Origin: JBBRHQ01 sp963815645
GTDB taxonomy: Bacteria > Actinomycetota > Thermoleophilia > Solirubrobacterales > 70-9
Length of the DNA: 64,000 nucleotides
Assembly (NCBI GenBank): GCA_963815645.1
Contig: CAWFHL010000001.1
Location: 1,488,001 to 1,552,000, forward strand
Direction of reading: 5' to 3'
A program made the translations under genes and the position numbers. This document shows, piece after piece, positions 7,454 to 15,651 of the stretch (positions are counted from its first letter, which is position 1; every line of letters starts with the position of its first letter). The notes below the pieces were generated by a model. The model was given only the letters and a program-made list of their open reading frames with translations, searched no databases and was not told the DNA's origin.

Positions 7454-9728
7454 CTCCCCGGCACGCTCGCTGATCGAGACCCCCTGGGCGATTCCCCTCG
7501 ACCCTGCCCGCCGGGACGGGCGCCTCGTCGCGGAGACGAGCGAGCCCGAGCGGCAGGCTCGCACTGTCTCGCTGCCGGACTCCCTCGACCCCGGCTTCGC
7601 GGAGGCGCTGCGCTCGGTTGGGATCGAGCGCCTCTACTCGCACCAGCTCGCGGCGCTGCAGGCCGTCGCCGAGACCGATCTGATCATCACCAGTGGCACC
7701 GCCTCGGGCAAGTCGCTGGCCTTCAACCTGTCGGTGCTCGGCGGGATCGCCGCCGACCCGAAGCGCCGCGCCCTCTACCTCTACCCGACCAAGTCGCTGG
7801 CCCAGGACCAGGCGCGAAAGCTCTCGGCCCTGCGGCCGCCCGGGCTTCGCGAGGCGATCTACGACGGCGACACCCCCCGTGAGGAGCGCCCCTCGATCCG
7901 CCGGCGCTCCAACCTGGTCCTCACCAATCCCGACATGCTCCACCTCAGCCTGCTCCCCCATCACCGCCAGTGGGGCGACTTCATCGCGAACCTCGGCTGG
8001 GTGGTGATCGACGAGGCCCACACCTACCGCGGCGTCTTCGGCTCCCACGTCGCCAACGTGATTCGCCGCCTACGGCGCGTCGCCGCCGCCTACGGCGCCG
8101 AGCCGCGTTTCATCCTCGCCTCGGCGACGATCGCCAACCCACGCGAGCTGGCCGAGCGCCTGGTCGGCACTGACTTCGGGCTGATCGACGACGATGGCGC
8201 GCCGCGCTCGGAGCGCGAGGTCGCGATCTGGAACCCGCCGCTGATCGACGAGGCGACCGGGACGCGGCGCTCGGCGCTCTCCGAGGCAGCCGATCTGCTC
8301 GCCGACCTTGTCGCACAGGGAGTGCGGACGATCTGCTTCCTGCGCAGCCGCCGCGGGATCGAGCTGATCCAGCGATTCGCGCGGGACAACCTCGCCGCCC
8401 GCGGCAAGTCGGGCCTGGCCGAGCGAATCGCCCCCTACCGGGCCGGCTACACCCCGCAGCAGCGCCGGGATATCGAGCGCCGGCTCGCCGAGGGCGAGCT
8501 GCTGGCCGTGGTCGCGACCGACGCCCTCGAGCTCGGGATCGACATCGGCGAGCTCGACGCGGCGATCTGCGTCACCTTTCCCGGGACGGTCGCCAGCCTC
8601 AGGCAGATGTGGGGGCGGGCCGGGCGCCGGCGGGCCGGCCTCGCCGTCTACATCGCCGGCCAGGACGCGCTCGACCAGTTCTTTTGCCGGCATCCCGCCG
8701 AGTTCCTCGAGCGGCCGGTCGAGGCCGCGATCCTCGACCACGCCAGCGAGCAGATCGCCGCCCGCCATCTACTCGCCGCCGCATACGAGCTGCCGCTGAC
8801 CGACGAGGACGGCGAGGTCTTCGGCGAGGGCTGGCGGGAACGGGCGGAGCGGCTGATCAGCGCCGGTGAGCTGCGGCGGGCGGGGGGCCGGCTCCTTCCC
8901 CGGCATAGTGGCTTCGTCGCATCGGGGATATCGCTTCGCTCCTCTTCCGCCGACGCGGTCGCGGTGATCGAGCGCGACTCGGGCGAGATGCTCGGCCTGG
9001 TCGAGGCCGAGCGTGCCTTCACGACGATCCATCCGGGGGCGGTCTATCTGCACCTCGGCCGCTCCTACGAGGTCGAGCAGCTCGACATCGAGGCTCGCCG
9101 GGCGGTGGTAAACCGCTTCGATCAGGACTGGTTCACGCGGCCGAGGAAGGAGACCGAGATCTACATAGAGAGGATCGAACGCAGCCGTGAGGTGGCGGGG
9201 GTGGCACTCCACTTCGGAGAGGTGTCGGTGACCGAACAGGTGACCGCCTTCCAGCGCGTATCGATCACCGACCAGGAGCCCTTTGACATCGTCGCCCTGG
9301 AGCTTCCCGAGCAGAACTTCGCCACCCAGGCGCTCTGGTACGTGATCGGCGAGGCGATCACCGGGCCCCTCCCGCCCGAGGTGCTGCTCGGGGCGCTCCA
9401 CGCCACCGAGCACGGGCAGATCGCAGTCCTACCGCTGATCGCGATGTGCGACCGCTGGGACATCGGCGGCCTCTCGACCAATGTCCACATGCAGACCGGG
9501 CGGCCGACGATCTTCATCTACGACGGCCACCCCGGGGGGGTCGGGATCGCGCGCCGTGGCTACGAGCAGTTCGATCGCCTGCTCGGCGACGCCGAGCGGC
9601 TGATCGGCGAGTGCAGATGCGAGTCGGGCTGCCCCTCCTGCGTGCAGAGCCCGAAGTGCGGCAACCTCAACGAGCCCCTGCACAAGGCCGGGGCGCTGGA
9701 GATGATGCGAGCGATGCTGGATAGCTGA
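7446..9728 (+). CDS. MrfA/YprA-type DEAD/DEAH helicase with C-terminal DUF1998 zinc site
   Basis: Intact 760-residue superfamily 2 helicase. Walker A TSGTASGKS is near residue 84, the DEAH box in VIDEAHTYRG near 190, motif III ILASAT, motif VI in MWGRAGRRR. The C-terminal part has a four-cysteine cluster CRCESGC-PSC-QSPKC near residues 723-739, which in Bacillus MrfA binds metal. MrfA acts in repair of mitomycin C lesions. The GTG start lies inside the last codons of folP, so the two are probably translationally coupled. I see no mrfB-like exonuclease beside it. Confidence 0.88.
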   Translation: MPSSPARSLIETPWAIPLDPARRDGRLVAETSEPERQARTVSLPDSLDPGFAEALRSVGIERLYSHQLAALQAVAETDLIITSGTASGKSLAFNLSVLGGIAADPKRRALYLYPTKSLAQDQARKLSALRPPGLREAIYDGDTPREERPSIRRRSNLVLTNPDMLHLSLLPHHRQWGDFIANLGWVVIDEAHTYRGVFGSHVANVIRRLRRVAAAYGAEPRFILASATIANPRELAERLVGTDFGLIDDDGAPRSEREVAIWNPPLIDEATGTRRSALSEAADLLADLVAQGVRTICFLRSRRGIELIQRFARDNLAARGKSGLAERIAPYRAGYTPQQRRDIERRLAEGELLAVVATDALELGIDIGELDAAICVTFPGTVASLRQMWGRAGRRRAGLAVYIAGQDALDQFFCRHPAEFLERPVEAAILDHASEQIAARHLLAAAYELPLTDEDGEVFGEGWRERAERLISAGELRRAGGRLLPRHSGFVASGISLRSSSADAVAVIERDSGEMLGLVEAERAFTTIHPGAVYLHLGRSYEVEQLDIEARRAVVNRFDQDWFTRPRKETEIYIERIERSREVAGVALHFGEVSVTEQVTAFQRVSITDQEPFDIVALELPEQNFATQALWYVIGEAITGPLPPEVLLGALHATEHGQIAVLPLIAMCDRWDIGGLSTNVHMQTGRPTIFIYDGHPGGVGIARRGYEQFDRLLGDAERLIGECRCESGCPSCVQSPKCGNLNEPLHKAGALEMMRAMLDS

Positions 9729-9736
9729 CGCCAGGA

Positions 9737-10270
9737 GTGTGGCGGGACTGCGATCATCCGTCGCGCTTGAGTGGCGAAGCTCACACGGACCGGTCCCGCC
9801 AGGTTGCCGTGATCGGCTCGGGCACTTGTGAGCAAGGATCAGATCTCGCCTCTTTCGCCGAGGAGGTGGGCGGGCTGCTCGCCGCGGCGGGTGCGGTGCT
9901 CGTCTGCGGTGGCCTGGGCGGAGTGATGGAAGCCGCCTCCCGTGGCGCCGCCGAGGCCGGAGGGGTCGTGATCGGGATCCTCCCGGTGGAATCGCCCGGC
10001 CAGGCCAACCCCCATTGCACCCACGTCGTTGCCACCGGCATCGGCCATGCGCGCAACCTCGCGGTCGTCGCCTCGGGCGAGGCGGCGATCGCGATCGGAG
10101 GAGAGTGGGGGACGCTTGCCGAGATCGCCTTCGCCCGGCGGCTCGGCCGGCCAGTGATCACTCTGGGGAGCTGGCGAATGGAGGGCGCGGGACCGATGTC
10201 CACGGCCCCAGGGGTGATCGCGGCCCCCGATCCCCCCGCCGCGGTGCGAGCCGCCCTCGACCCGGTCTAG
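9737..10270 (+). CDS. LOG-family / TIGR00725-like nucleotide-binding protein
   Basis: Rossmann-type protein of up to 177 residues. The strand-1 segment VAVIGSGTCEQGS, the central VCGGLGGVMEAASRGA, GHARN, and GGEWGTLAEIAFA (the counterpart of the PGGxGTxxE motif) are those of the LOG family, whose better-studied members cleave cytokinin riboside phosphate. This branch is uncharacterised. The start is uncertain: GTG 9737 gives the longest form, TTG 9767 and GTG 9808 are alternatives. The stop overlaps the convergent lipoprotein gene by 4 bp. Confidence 0.7.
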   Translation: MWRDCDHPSRLSGEAHTDRSRQVAVIGSGTCEQGSDLASFAEEVGGLLAAAGAVLVCGGLGGVMEAASRGAAEAGGVVIGILPVESPGQANPHCTHVVATGIGHARNLAVVASGEAAIAIGGEWGTLAEIAFARRLGRPVITLGSWRMEGAGPMSTAPGVIAAPDPPAAVRAALDPV

Positions 10271-11283
10271 GGCGAGAGCCTCAGCTTCGCTCGCAGCTCG
10301 TCGCCGGTGACGATCACCGCAGCGGCGAGCGGCGCCGCCGAGATCGAGAGCCGACCGAGACGCCCGGCGCGGGGCTCGCCGCCGCGAAGCGCGCGACGGA
10401 TCGCGGTCGGGGAGATCGCGAAGCTGGCGCGACCCTCGTCAGGCAGCGCATCGCCGCCTCCCCGCGCCGGCCCGATCTCCGAGAAGAGATCGAGGACCGG
10501 CGCACCGGGACGGGGGCCGAGAGAGACCGCGGCCTTGCCCAGTCTGCGGAACCAAGGCTCGGCCTCGGCGATCGCGGCTGCGTCGGGATCGTCCCGGCGC
10601 AGCTCGGCCAGATCGGCGTAGGCCTCGAGTGGCTCCTGCCGGGGCAGCTCGCCGAGCAGCGACTTGACCTCCCCGTCGTCGAGCTGATCGTCCTGATTCC
10701 CGTCGCGCCGCTTGATCGCGGTCCGCAGCAGCGCCAGATCGGCGGCGGCGAGCATCACCCCATCGCGGACCGCGAAGGAGGTCCGGGGGGAGCTGTAGAG
10801 GCGCGCCTCATCCTCACGCCCCGCCGGCCGCAGAGGCCCGGTTGCCGCAGACCGGGCGAACAGCCGTCGCATCTCATCGGGCTGGTCGGTGACCAGCACC
10901 GCCAGGACCCGTGGCCCGGGGTCACCCGGCGCCAGGCCGACGGCGAGCTGTGAGACGGGTAGTCCGTCCTCCGGCTCCGGATCCTCGGAACGCACCAGCA
11001 GGGCCAGGCCGCCGACCGGCAGCCCGGCGGCCTCGAGGCGGGCACGGAAGCTGGATCGGATCTTCTCCCATAGGGGAAGGCCGGTGAGCTCTGCCGCCAG
11101 GGCGGCGCGGCGCGGGGCGATCTCCGGGGCGGTGTCCAGCAGCGCGACCAAGGGGGCATCGGCAGGGAAGAAGCGCAGCGCCTCCGCCCGGGCGTCGACC
11201 GTCCTCTTCGGCCCCGAGCTACCGCAACCGGCGAGGACGATGACGCCGATTACGAGGAGCGCGAGGAGGCTTCGGAGCGGCAT
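10267..11283 (-). CDS. Secreted lipoprotein, DUF3352-like
   Basis: Intact 338-residue protein with a lipoprotein signal peptide ending LAGCGSSG, so the cysteine at about residue 20 should be lipidated and anchored outside the membrane. The mature part begins with a FFPADAPLVALLD segment typical of DUF3352 proteins and has alternating helices without catalytic motifs. Function unknown. It is tail to tail with the LOG-like gene. The start fits a TAACGT hexamer six bases upstream. Confidence 0.7.
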   Translation of the reverse strand: MPLRSLLALLVIGVIVLAGCGSSGPKRTVDARAEALRFFPADAPLVALLDTAPEIAPRRAALAAELTGLPLWEKIRSSFRARLEAAGLPVGGLALLVRSEDPEPEDGLPVSQLAVGLAPGDPGPRVLAVLVTDQPDEMRRLFARSAATGPLRPAGREDEARLYSSPRTSFAVRDGVMLAAADLALLRTAIKRRDGNQDDQLDDGEVKSLLGELPRQEPLEAYADLAELRRDDPDAAAIAEAEPWFRRLGKAAVSLGPRPGAPVLDLFSEIGPARGGGDALPDEGRASFAISPTAIRRALRGGEPRAGRLGRLSISAAPLAAAVIVTGDELRAKLRLSP

Positions 11284-11289
11284 GGGTGG

Positions 11290-11295
11290 ACGTTA
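11290..11295 (-). promoter_or_regulatory. -10 hexamer TAACGT for the lipoprotein gene
   Basis: On the minus strand TAACGT is followed by CCACCC and then the ATG at 11283. Spacing is six bases, with no ribosome binding site between. Confidence 0.45.
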
Positions 11296-12893
11296 TCCGC
11301 CCGCCCGCCTCGCCGGGAACAGCTCATCCAGCGCCAGAAGGGAGAAGGCATGCGACCATCCCAGCGGAGTGGTGGAGCGGGGCAAGCCGGTGGCCGCGCC
11401 GACCCGCTCCGGCAGCAGCCCGGCCGGGGTCGCGGCGCGGCGCAGGTCGCCGAGCAGCCTGCGCGCGCCCTGGCGATCGCCGAGCGCCGCCAGTGCCCAG
11501 GCGGACCAGGCGGTGGGCGCGCTCCACGGATCTTCCCCGGGCCAGTCCTGCGAGGGCTCGATCCCGAACCGCCCCGCGCCCGCGAGCATTGTCCACAGCG
11601 ATCTGCGCACCAGGGCGGCGAGGGCGGGCCGCGGGAACGGCCGTACGGCCCAGGCGGCGGCCGAGTCGACTCCCGACGCCGGGTCCGAGGCCCGGCGGAC
11701 CAGCCCCGCGGGCGCCCCGAACACCGACCGCACCCGGTCTGCCGGGACGCCCGCGGCGATCGCGTTGCCCAGGTAGTCGCCGCTCCCCCCCGGCGCTCGC
11801 CGTAGTCGGCCTTCGAGCGCCACGGCGATCTCGGGGAGCCGGTTGCGGGCAGGCCCGCGGCGGCAGCGGCGACCCGCGCCCAGCCGGCCTCATCTCCCTG
11901 CGGCCCGCGACCGTCGACCGCGCTGCCGTCGCCGTGGAAACGGGCCGCCGCGCCGAGCTCGAGCGAGTCGAGGAAGCCCGAGACCCGGCGGGCCCGCGCC
12001 CGGTAACCGGCGTCCGCAAAGGCGATCGCCGCCGCGGCGGCGTCGCGGGGCCAGACGAAGGCCCAGCCGTCGCGAATTCCGGCCGCCACCGCTCCGCTGC
12101 GACGATCGGTGAGGGCGCGCAGGACGAGCAGCGAGCGCCGGCGCATCCTCTCGGCCCAGCCGGGGGCGCCGGGGCCGAGTCGGCCGGCTCGGGCGAGCCA
12201 GCTCCGGTCGGCTCGGCCGGCAGCGGCGATCAGCGCTCCGGGGGACCGCGGCGCGGGAGCGGCTCCCAGGTCGCAGACGATCCCGGCTTCGATCCGCCTA
12301 CGGCCCCGCCACTCGAAGGCGCCTCCCACCCCGGGGATCGCTGCCCCCGGCCCCGCCGGGCGGCAGGCGCGGGAGCGGGCGAGGTGGAGGTCGAGCAGCA
12401 GCCGCAGCGGCTCCCCGGGTGCCCCGCGCAGCTCGATCTCCCGGGCCAGCACCGTCCCCCGGGCGGCGTCGGTCAGGGTGACTCGTACCCCACGCAGAGA
12501 GGCGAAGGTGCGAAGCACGTTGGTCCCGGGCAGATAGCGCTGGCCGATCCGGCGCGCGCGCCAGAGGGGCAGGGGAGCCCGCGTCCCGGAGGCAACCCGG
12601 GCGACGATCCCGGTGTCGGCGGGGACGCTGCCTGCCGCCTGGCGCTCGGCCGGGTTGGAGATCAGGCCGCGTCCCGCCGGCCCGGGAGCGCGCAGGTCGA
12701 CGATGTCACCGTAGGCGTCGATCGCGGCGGCGATCCCTCCGCTGCCGACCACGCCCACCCCGAGGAACGGCGCCGGCAGGCCGGGCAGGGCAGACGGGGT
12801 CCGTGGGTCGGCGGCGGAGCCGCCCGAGACGGCGCTCGCCGCCAGTGCCGCGGCCGAGCCGAGCCCGATGGCTGCGCTGAGGATCCGGCCCAC
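11293..12893 (-). CDS. Secreted GH15-like (alpha/alpha)6 glycosidase (one frameshift)
   Basis: About 530 residues with a signal peptide (AAALAASAVSGGSAA) and an N-terminal beta-sandwich. An (alpha/alpha)6-barrel follows, whose WAFVWPRDAA segment matches the conserved substrate-binding motif of glucoamylase-type GH15 enzymes. The frame changes near 11840, after which the C-terminal half (SGDYLGNAI, then SQDWPGEDPWSAPTAWSAWAL) continues in the next frame to 11293. The second catalytic glutamate should lie near QDWPGEDPW. Probably an exported glucan hydrolase. The GTG start has a TAGCTT hexamer six bases upstream. Confidence 0.7.
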
Positions 12894-12899
12894 GCCTGC

Positions 12900-12905
12900 A
12901 AGCTA
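12900..12905 (-). promoter_or_regulatory. -10 hexamer TAGCTT for the GH15-like gene
   Basis: TAGCTT on the minus strand, six bases (GCAGGC), then GTG 12893. Confidence 0.5.
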
Positions 12906-12927
12906 GACGCTGGCGGCGGCGAACGAG

Positions 12928-13011
12928 GCGGTCCCGGTCGAGCGGTTGATCGACGGCGTCTGGGGCGACGAGCCGCCGGAGACGGCGGCGGTGGACGAGC
13001 GGGAGACGGGC
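12928..13011 (+). pseudogene. Remnant of an OmpR/BTAD-type winged-helix regulator
   Basis: A short open stretch reads VPVERLIDGVWGDEPPETAA, close to the start of the winged-helix domain of SARP/BTAD-type regulators (typically V-RLIDALWGE-PP-TA). The match breaks off after about 25 residues and no continuation is found in any frame before the tRNA. The rest of the 268-base gap holds nothing else I can name. It is best read as a relic, and the match is short. Confidence 0.4.
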
Positions 13012-13161
13012 TCCTTCCTCGGAGTCGGTTTACGCCCCCGACTTTCCTGCGGCTCTGGAAGGACGCTGGAATCCGGCTGGAGGCCAGGCGATCACCCCGC
13101 CCGGGCTGGCGCTAGCCTTACTGCTGCCCGGCGCTGGTCAAGGAATTCGTCCGGCCTTCGC

Positions 13162-13234
13162 GGCGAGGTAGCTCAGTTGGTAGAGCACACGACTGAAAAT
13201 CGTGGTGTCGCCAGTTCGATTCTGGCCCTCGCCA
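13162..13234 (+). tRNA. tRNA-Phe (GAA)
   Basis: Full cloverleaf of 73 bases. Acceptor GGCGAGG (13162-13168) pairs with CCTCGCC (13227-13233), the D arm is GCTC/GAGC, and the anticodon stem CACGA/TCGTG holds the loop CTGAAAA with anticodon GAA at 13195-13197. The T arm is GCCAG/CTGGC around TTCGATT. The discriminator is A and CCA is not encoded. The 119 bases after it show nothing recognisable. Confidence 0.95.
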
Positions 13235-13353
13235 TCTGCCTTCTCGCCCCGACCTTCCCGACGACGACTTCGCGAAGTTCCTGAAGATCCACGGCACGGC
13301 CACTCGCCCCCGACCGGCCCCCGCCGGTGGGAGACCCTTGGCGACCGCATGGT

Positions 13354-14322
13354 TCAACTGAAATTCCAGGTCCAGGTCACGCCCTCGGCCCCGAAGTCAT
13401 TGAAGCGTCCCTTGAGCTTCTTCTGGTTAAAGAGGAGGTCGCGCCGCCGGATGGTCAGGAAGTCCAGGTTCTTGGGCCCCTGATCCGTGGCACTGCACGG
13501 GAAGCCTCCAGCTCCGGTGAAGTAGATCGTGAAGAAGGGGTCGTTCAGGGCCGCCGTGCCGAGGTAACGCGCCTTGCCGTAGTTGAGCCTGATTCCCGGG
13601 CCGGAGTTGCTCTCGTCGACCGGCTCGGTCCCGCTGCCGCTCAAGGTGCAGCCACCCATGTTGACGCCCGCGACGGTCCATTGGAGGACGCCGTTGAAGT
13701 CGTAGCGGAAGACGCCGTCGCCGAGGTACTCGCCGAAGCTTAGATGCGCCCCGCCGTTGGAGGTCCAGCGTTCGACCTTCGCGGCGCCGCAGCATCCGCC
13801 GACCCCGCTGACCGAGCCCTGCCAATCGGCCTTGGCGACATAGAACTCTCTGCCCGTGGACCGGCAGTTGTTGCCCTCTCTCTCCTCTTTGACTTGATGC
13901 TTGGAATCCGCGCAAACCTCGATCTCGTAGGCGCCGAGCGCAAGGCGTCGGGTGGAGACGTCCAGCGTGAAGGCGTCGCGATCCGAGTCACCGCGATGGA
14001 GCTTTGGGACGGGTCGGGCGGTGATCCCGACCTTCGCTGGATGCCGACCCGCGAACTCGGGCACCAGGTAGACGGAGGTTCGCGAACCGCGAGCGGTGGC
14101 AAGACCCTTGTTCTTGGTCACGTACTTGAAAGACATGGTGGCGCTGAAACCCTGGAAGGCGTGGTCCGAGCCGCTCGCCTCGGCGCGGGTGATGACTAGG
14201 TCCGGCTTCCTGTCAGGATTGCCCATTGCCGACGGCAAGAGCCCGAAGGCGGCCACGACGCCGGCCGTCGCCAGAGCGAGGACGACCAGGACGGGCCGCT
14301 TCCGGATGGACCGTTGACACAT
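13354..14322 (-). CDS. Secreted protein with CARDB-like adhesion domain
   Basis: Intact 322-residue exported protein. A basic N-terminus and hydrophobic segment (VLVVLALATAGVVAAFGLL) form a signal peptide. Next is a CARDB-like beta-sandwich starting PDLVITRAEASGS with an NKGLATARGSRTSVYLV core. The C-terminal half is rich in Gly and aromatic residues with paired cysteines (GGCCGAAK, MGGCTLSGS, GFPCSATD) and is unlike anything I recognise. The start is supported by GGGGAGG placed six bases before the ATG. Likely a cell-surface or released protein; ligand unknown. Confidence 0.7.
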   Translation of the reverse strand: MCQRSIRKRPVLVVLALATAGVVAAFGLLPSAMGNPDRKPDLVITRAEASGSDHAFQGFSATMSFKYVTKNKGLATARGSRTSVYLVPEFAGRHPAKVGITARPVPKLHRGDSDRDAFTLDVSTRRLALGAYEIEVCADSKHQVKEEREGNNCRSTGREFYVAKADWQGSVSGVGGCCGAAKVERWTSNGGAHLSFGEYLGDGVFRYDFNGVLQWTVAGVNMGGCTLSGSGTEPVDESNSGPGIRLNYGKARYLGTAALNDPFFTIYFTGAGGFPCSATDQGPKNLDFLTIRRRDLLFNQKKLKGRFNDFGAEGVTWTWNFS

Positions 14323-14470
14323 GCAAAACCTCCCCTTCGAGCCGACCCGGCGGAGGCCAACCCCGAGAGTTCAGCCTCCCACTCGAGGCGGCTCGCGTCA
14401 ACCCCTGGCAAGCGTCGTCTGGCCTTTCGGCTAGCGTCCAGGCCAATCGTCACCGATGATCGGGGGAGAG

Positions 14471-14839
14471 ATGACCTTTGGCGAAGCCGTGAGTTCCGGA
14501 TTTGAGCACTACACCGAGTTCAGCGGCCGCGCGTCGCGGCCCGCCTTCTGGTGGTGGGCCCTTTTCGTCTTCCTCATCGGAATCGCCGCCGACATCATCG
14601 GCCTGCTGATCGGCAGCATCACGGTCGTCACCGCGATCGTCGGCCTGGCGCTGATCTTGCCCAACCTCTCGGTCTCGATCCGCCGGCTCCACGACACCAA
14701 CCGCACCGGCTGGTGGATCCTGATCGGCCTGATCCCGCTGATCGGGTTGATCGTCCTGCTGATCTTCTATCTCCAGGACAGCGATCCGGGCGAGAACAAC
14801 TACGGGCCTCCGATGCAACCGGTCGCACCCGCCGCCTGA
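14471..14839 (+). CDS. DUF805 family membrane protein
   Basis: Small integral membrane protein of 122 residues. It has the DUF805 pattern: an N-terminal GRASRPAFWWW turn, three or four transmembrane helices, the conserved RRLHDTNRTGWW loop, and a short tail containing DPGENNYG. The family is widespread and uncharacterised. The ATG at 14471 is chosen over an upstream in-frame start because GGGGGAGAG lies directly before it. It ends one base before the convergent, truncated TetR gene. Confidence 0.85.
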   Translation: MTFGEAVSSGFEHYTEFSGRASRPAFWWWALFVFLIGIAADIIGLLIGSITVVTAIVGLALILPNLSVSIRRLHDTNRTGWWILIGLIPLIGLIVLLIFYLQDSDPGENNYGPPMQPVAPAA

Positions 14840-14840
14840 C

Positions 14841-15178
14841 CTAGTCTGGCCGGCCCCCAGGGAGCCCCAACCCCGCCAGGGCGAGCCACCAGCGCGCGTG
14901 ACGCAGCAGCCGCTCGGGCGAGTACCGCACGGGGTCGGTGAGGACGAGCCGGGCAGGCTCTCCGGCGCGCCGAGCGGTGGCATCAGCACGAGCCGCCAGG
15001 TGACTGGATGCGCGTGCACCGCGCGCAGGTAGGCGCCGAGGCTCGCGAGCATCAGTTCCTGTGGATCCCCGGCGCTCAGGTCGGCGAGGGTCGTCTCGGA
15101 GACCTGCGCGAGCGCGTGCGATGTCTCGCGCGCGATCACCTCCTCGAGCAGGGACTGGAGGTCGTCGAAGTGCTGATG
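14841..15178 (-). pseudogene. TetR/AcrR-family regulator, N-terminus missing and one frameshift
   Basis: The visible protein begins in the last part of a TetR helix-turn-helix (VHQHFDDLQSLLEEVI) and runs through a typical C-terminal ligand domain (AYLRAVHAHPVTWRLVLMPP). After a frame change near 14960 it reads ERLLRHARWWLALAGLG and stops at 14841. The first 40 or so residues, including most of the DNA-binding domain, are absent. Upstream of the break the opposite strand codes for another gene that has also lost its start, so a deletion fused the two. Not expected to bind DNA. Confidence 0.65.
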
Positions 15179-15625
15179 TACCGGTTCAACATGGCGGGGC
15201 AGCCCCCGATAGTTCTCGACGGGCGCGAGCAGGTGGAGCCGCTCTATGCCTTCTGGGCCGAGACGAACCAGTCGATTTTCTACAACGAGCTTGAGACCGT
15301 GGCGGTCGGTGACTGGATGGTCGTGAGCACGATGATCGGCTACCAGCAGACTCTGGGTTCCGCGCTCCTCGCGACCGGAACCGACGCTGAGGAGGACTCG
15401 ATGTACCTGGTCAGGGGCAGGGTCGCGATGATCTGGCCCTACGACGAGCGCGGCCGCCTCGTCGGCGAGAACGTCTGGGAGTACGACGAGACGGAGCACA
15501 GGGTGATCAAGCTCGAGCCGGACGAGGTGCTGAGCACCGCCCGTGCCGCCGAGCTTCTCGAGCCACTGATCAAACCCCTCCCCGCCTTTGAGGACAGCAT
15601 GCTGCCTGCCGCAGAGGCGAGATGA
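15176..15625 (+). pseudogene. SnoaL/NTF2-like protein lacking its N-terminus
   Basis: The open frame reads MYRFNMAGQPPIVLDGREQV and continues through a cone-shaped NTF2-like pattern (FYNELETVAVGDWMVV, GRVAMIWPYDERGRLVGENVWEY) to 149 residues. SnoaL-like proteins normally carry another 30-40 residues with the first helices before this point; here that sequence is replaced by the truncated TetR gene on the other strand. Position 15176 is just the first Met after the junction, with no ribosome binding site or promoter hexamer. Ligand or substrate unknown. Confidence 0.5.
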
Positions 15626-15639
15626 GCCCCGTTGCAGGC

Positions 15640-15645
15640 TAGGCT
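15640..15645 (+). promoter_or_regulatory. -10 hexamer TAGGCT for the alcohol dehydrogenase
   Basis: TAGGCT, then GGATCG, then GTG 15652: six-base spacing and no Shine-Dalgarno sequence. Confidence 0.5.
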
Positions 15646-15651
15646 GGATCG

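Noticed and set aside
13301..13743. Plus-strand open frames after tRNA-Phe
   Set aside because: They are antisense to the secreted CARDB-like gene, which has a signal peptide and a good ribosome binding site.
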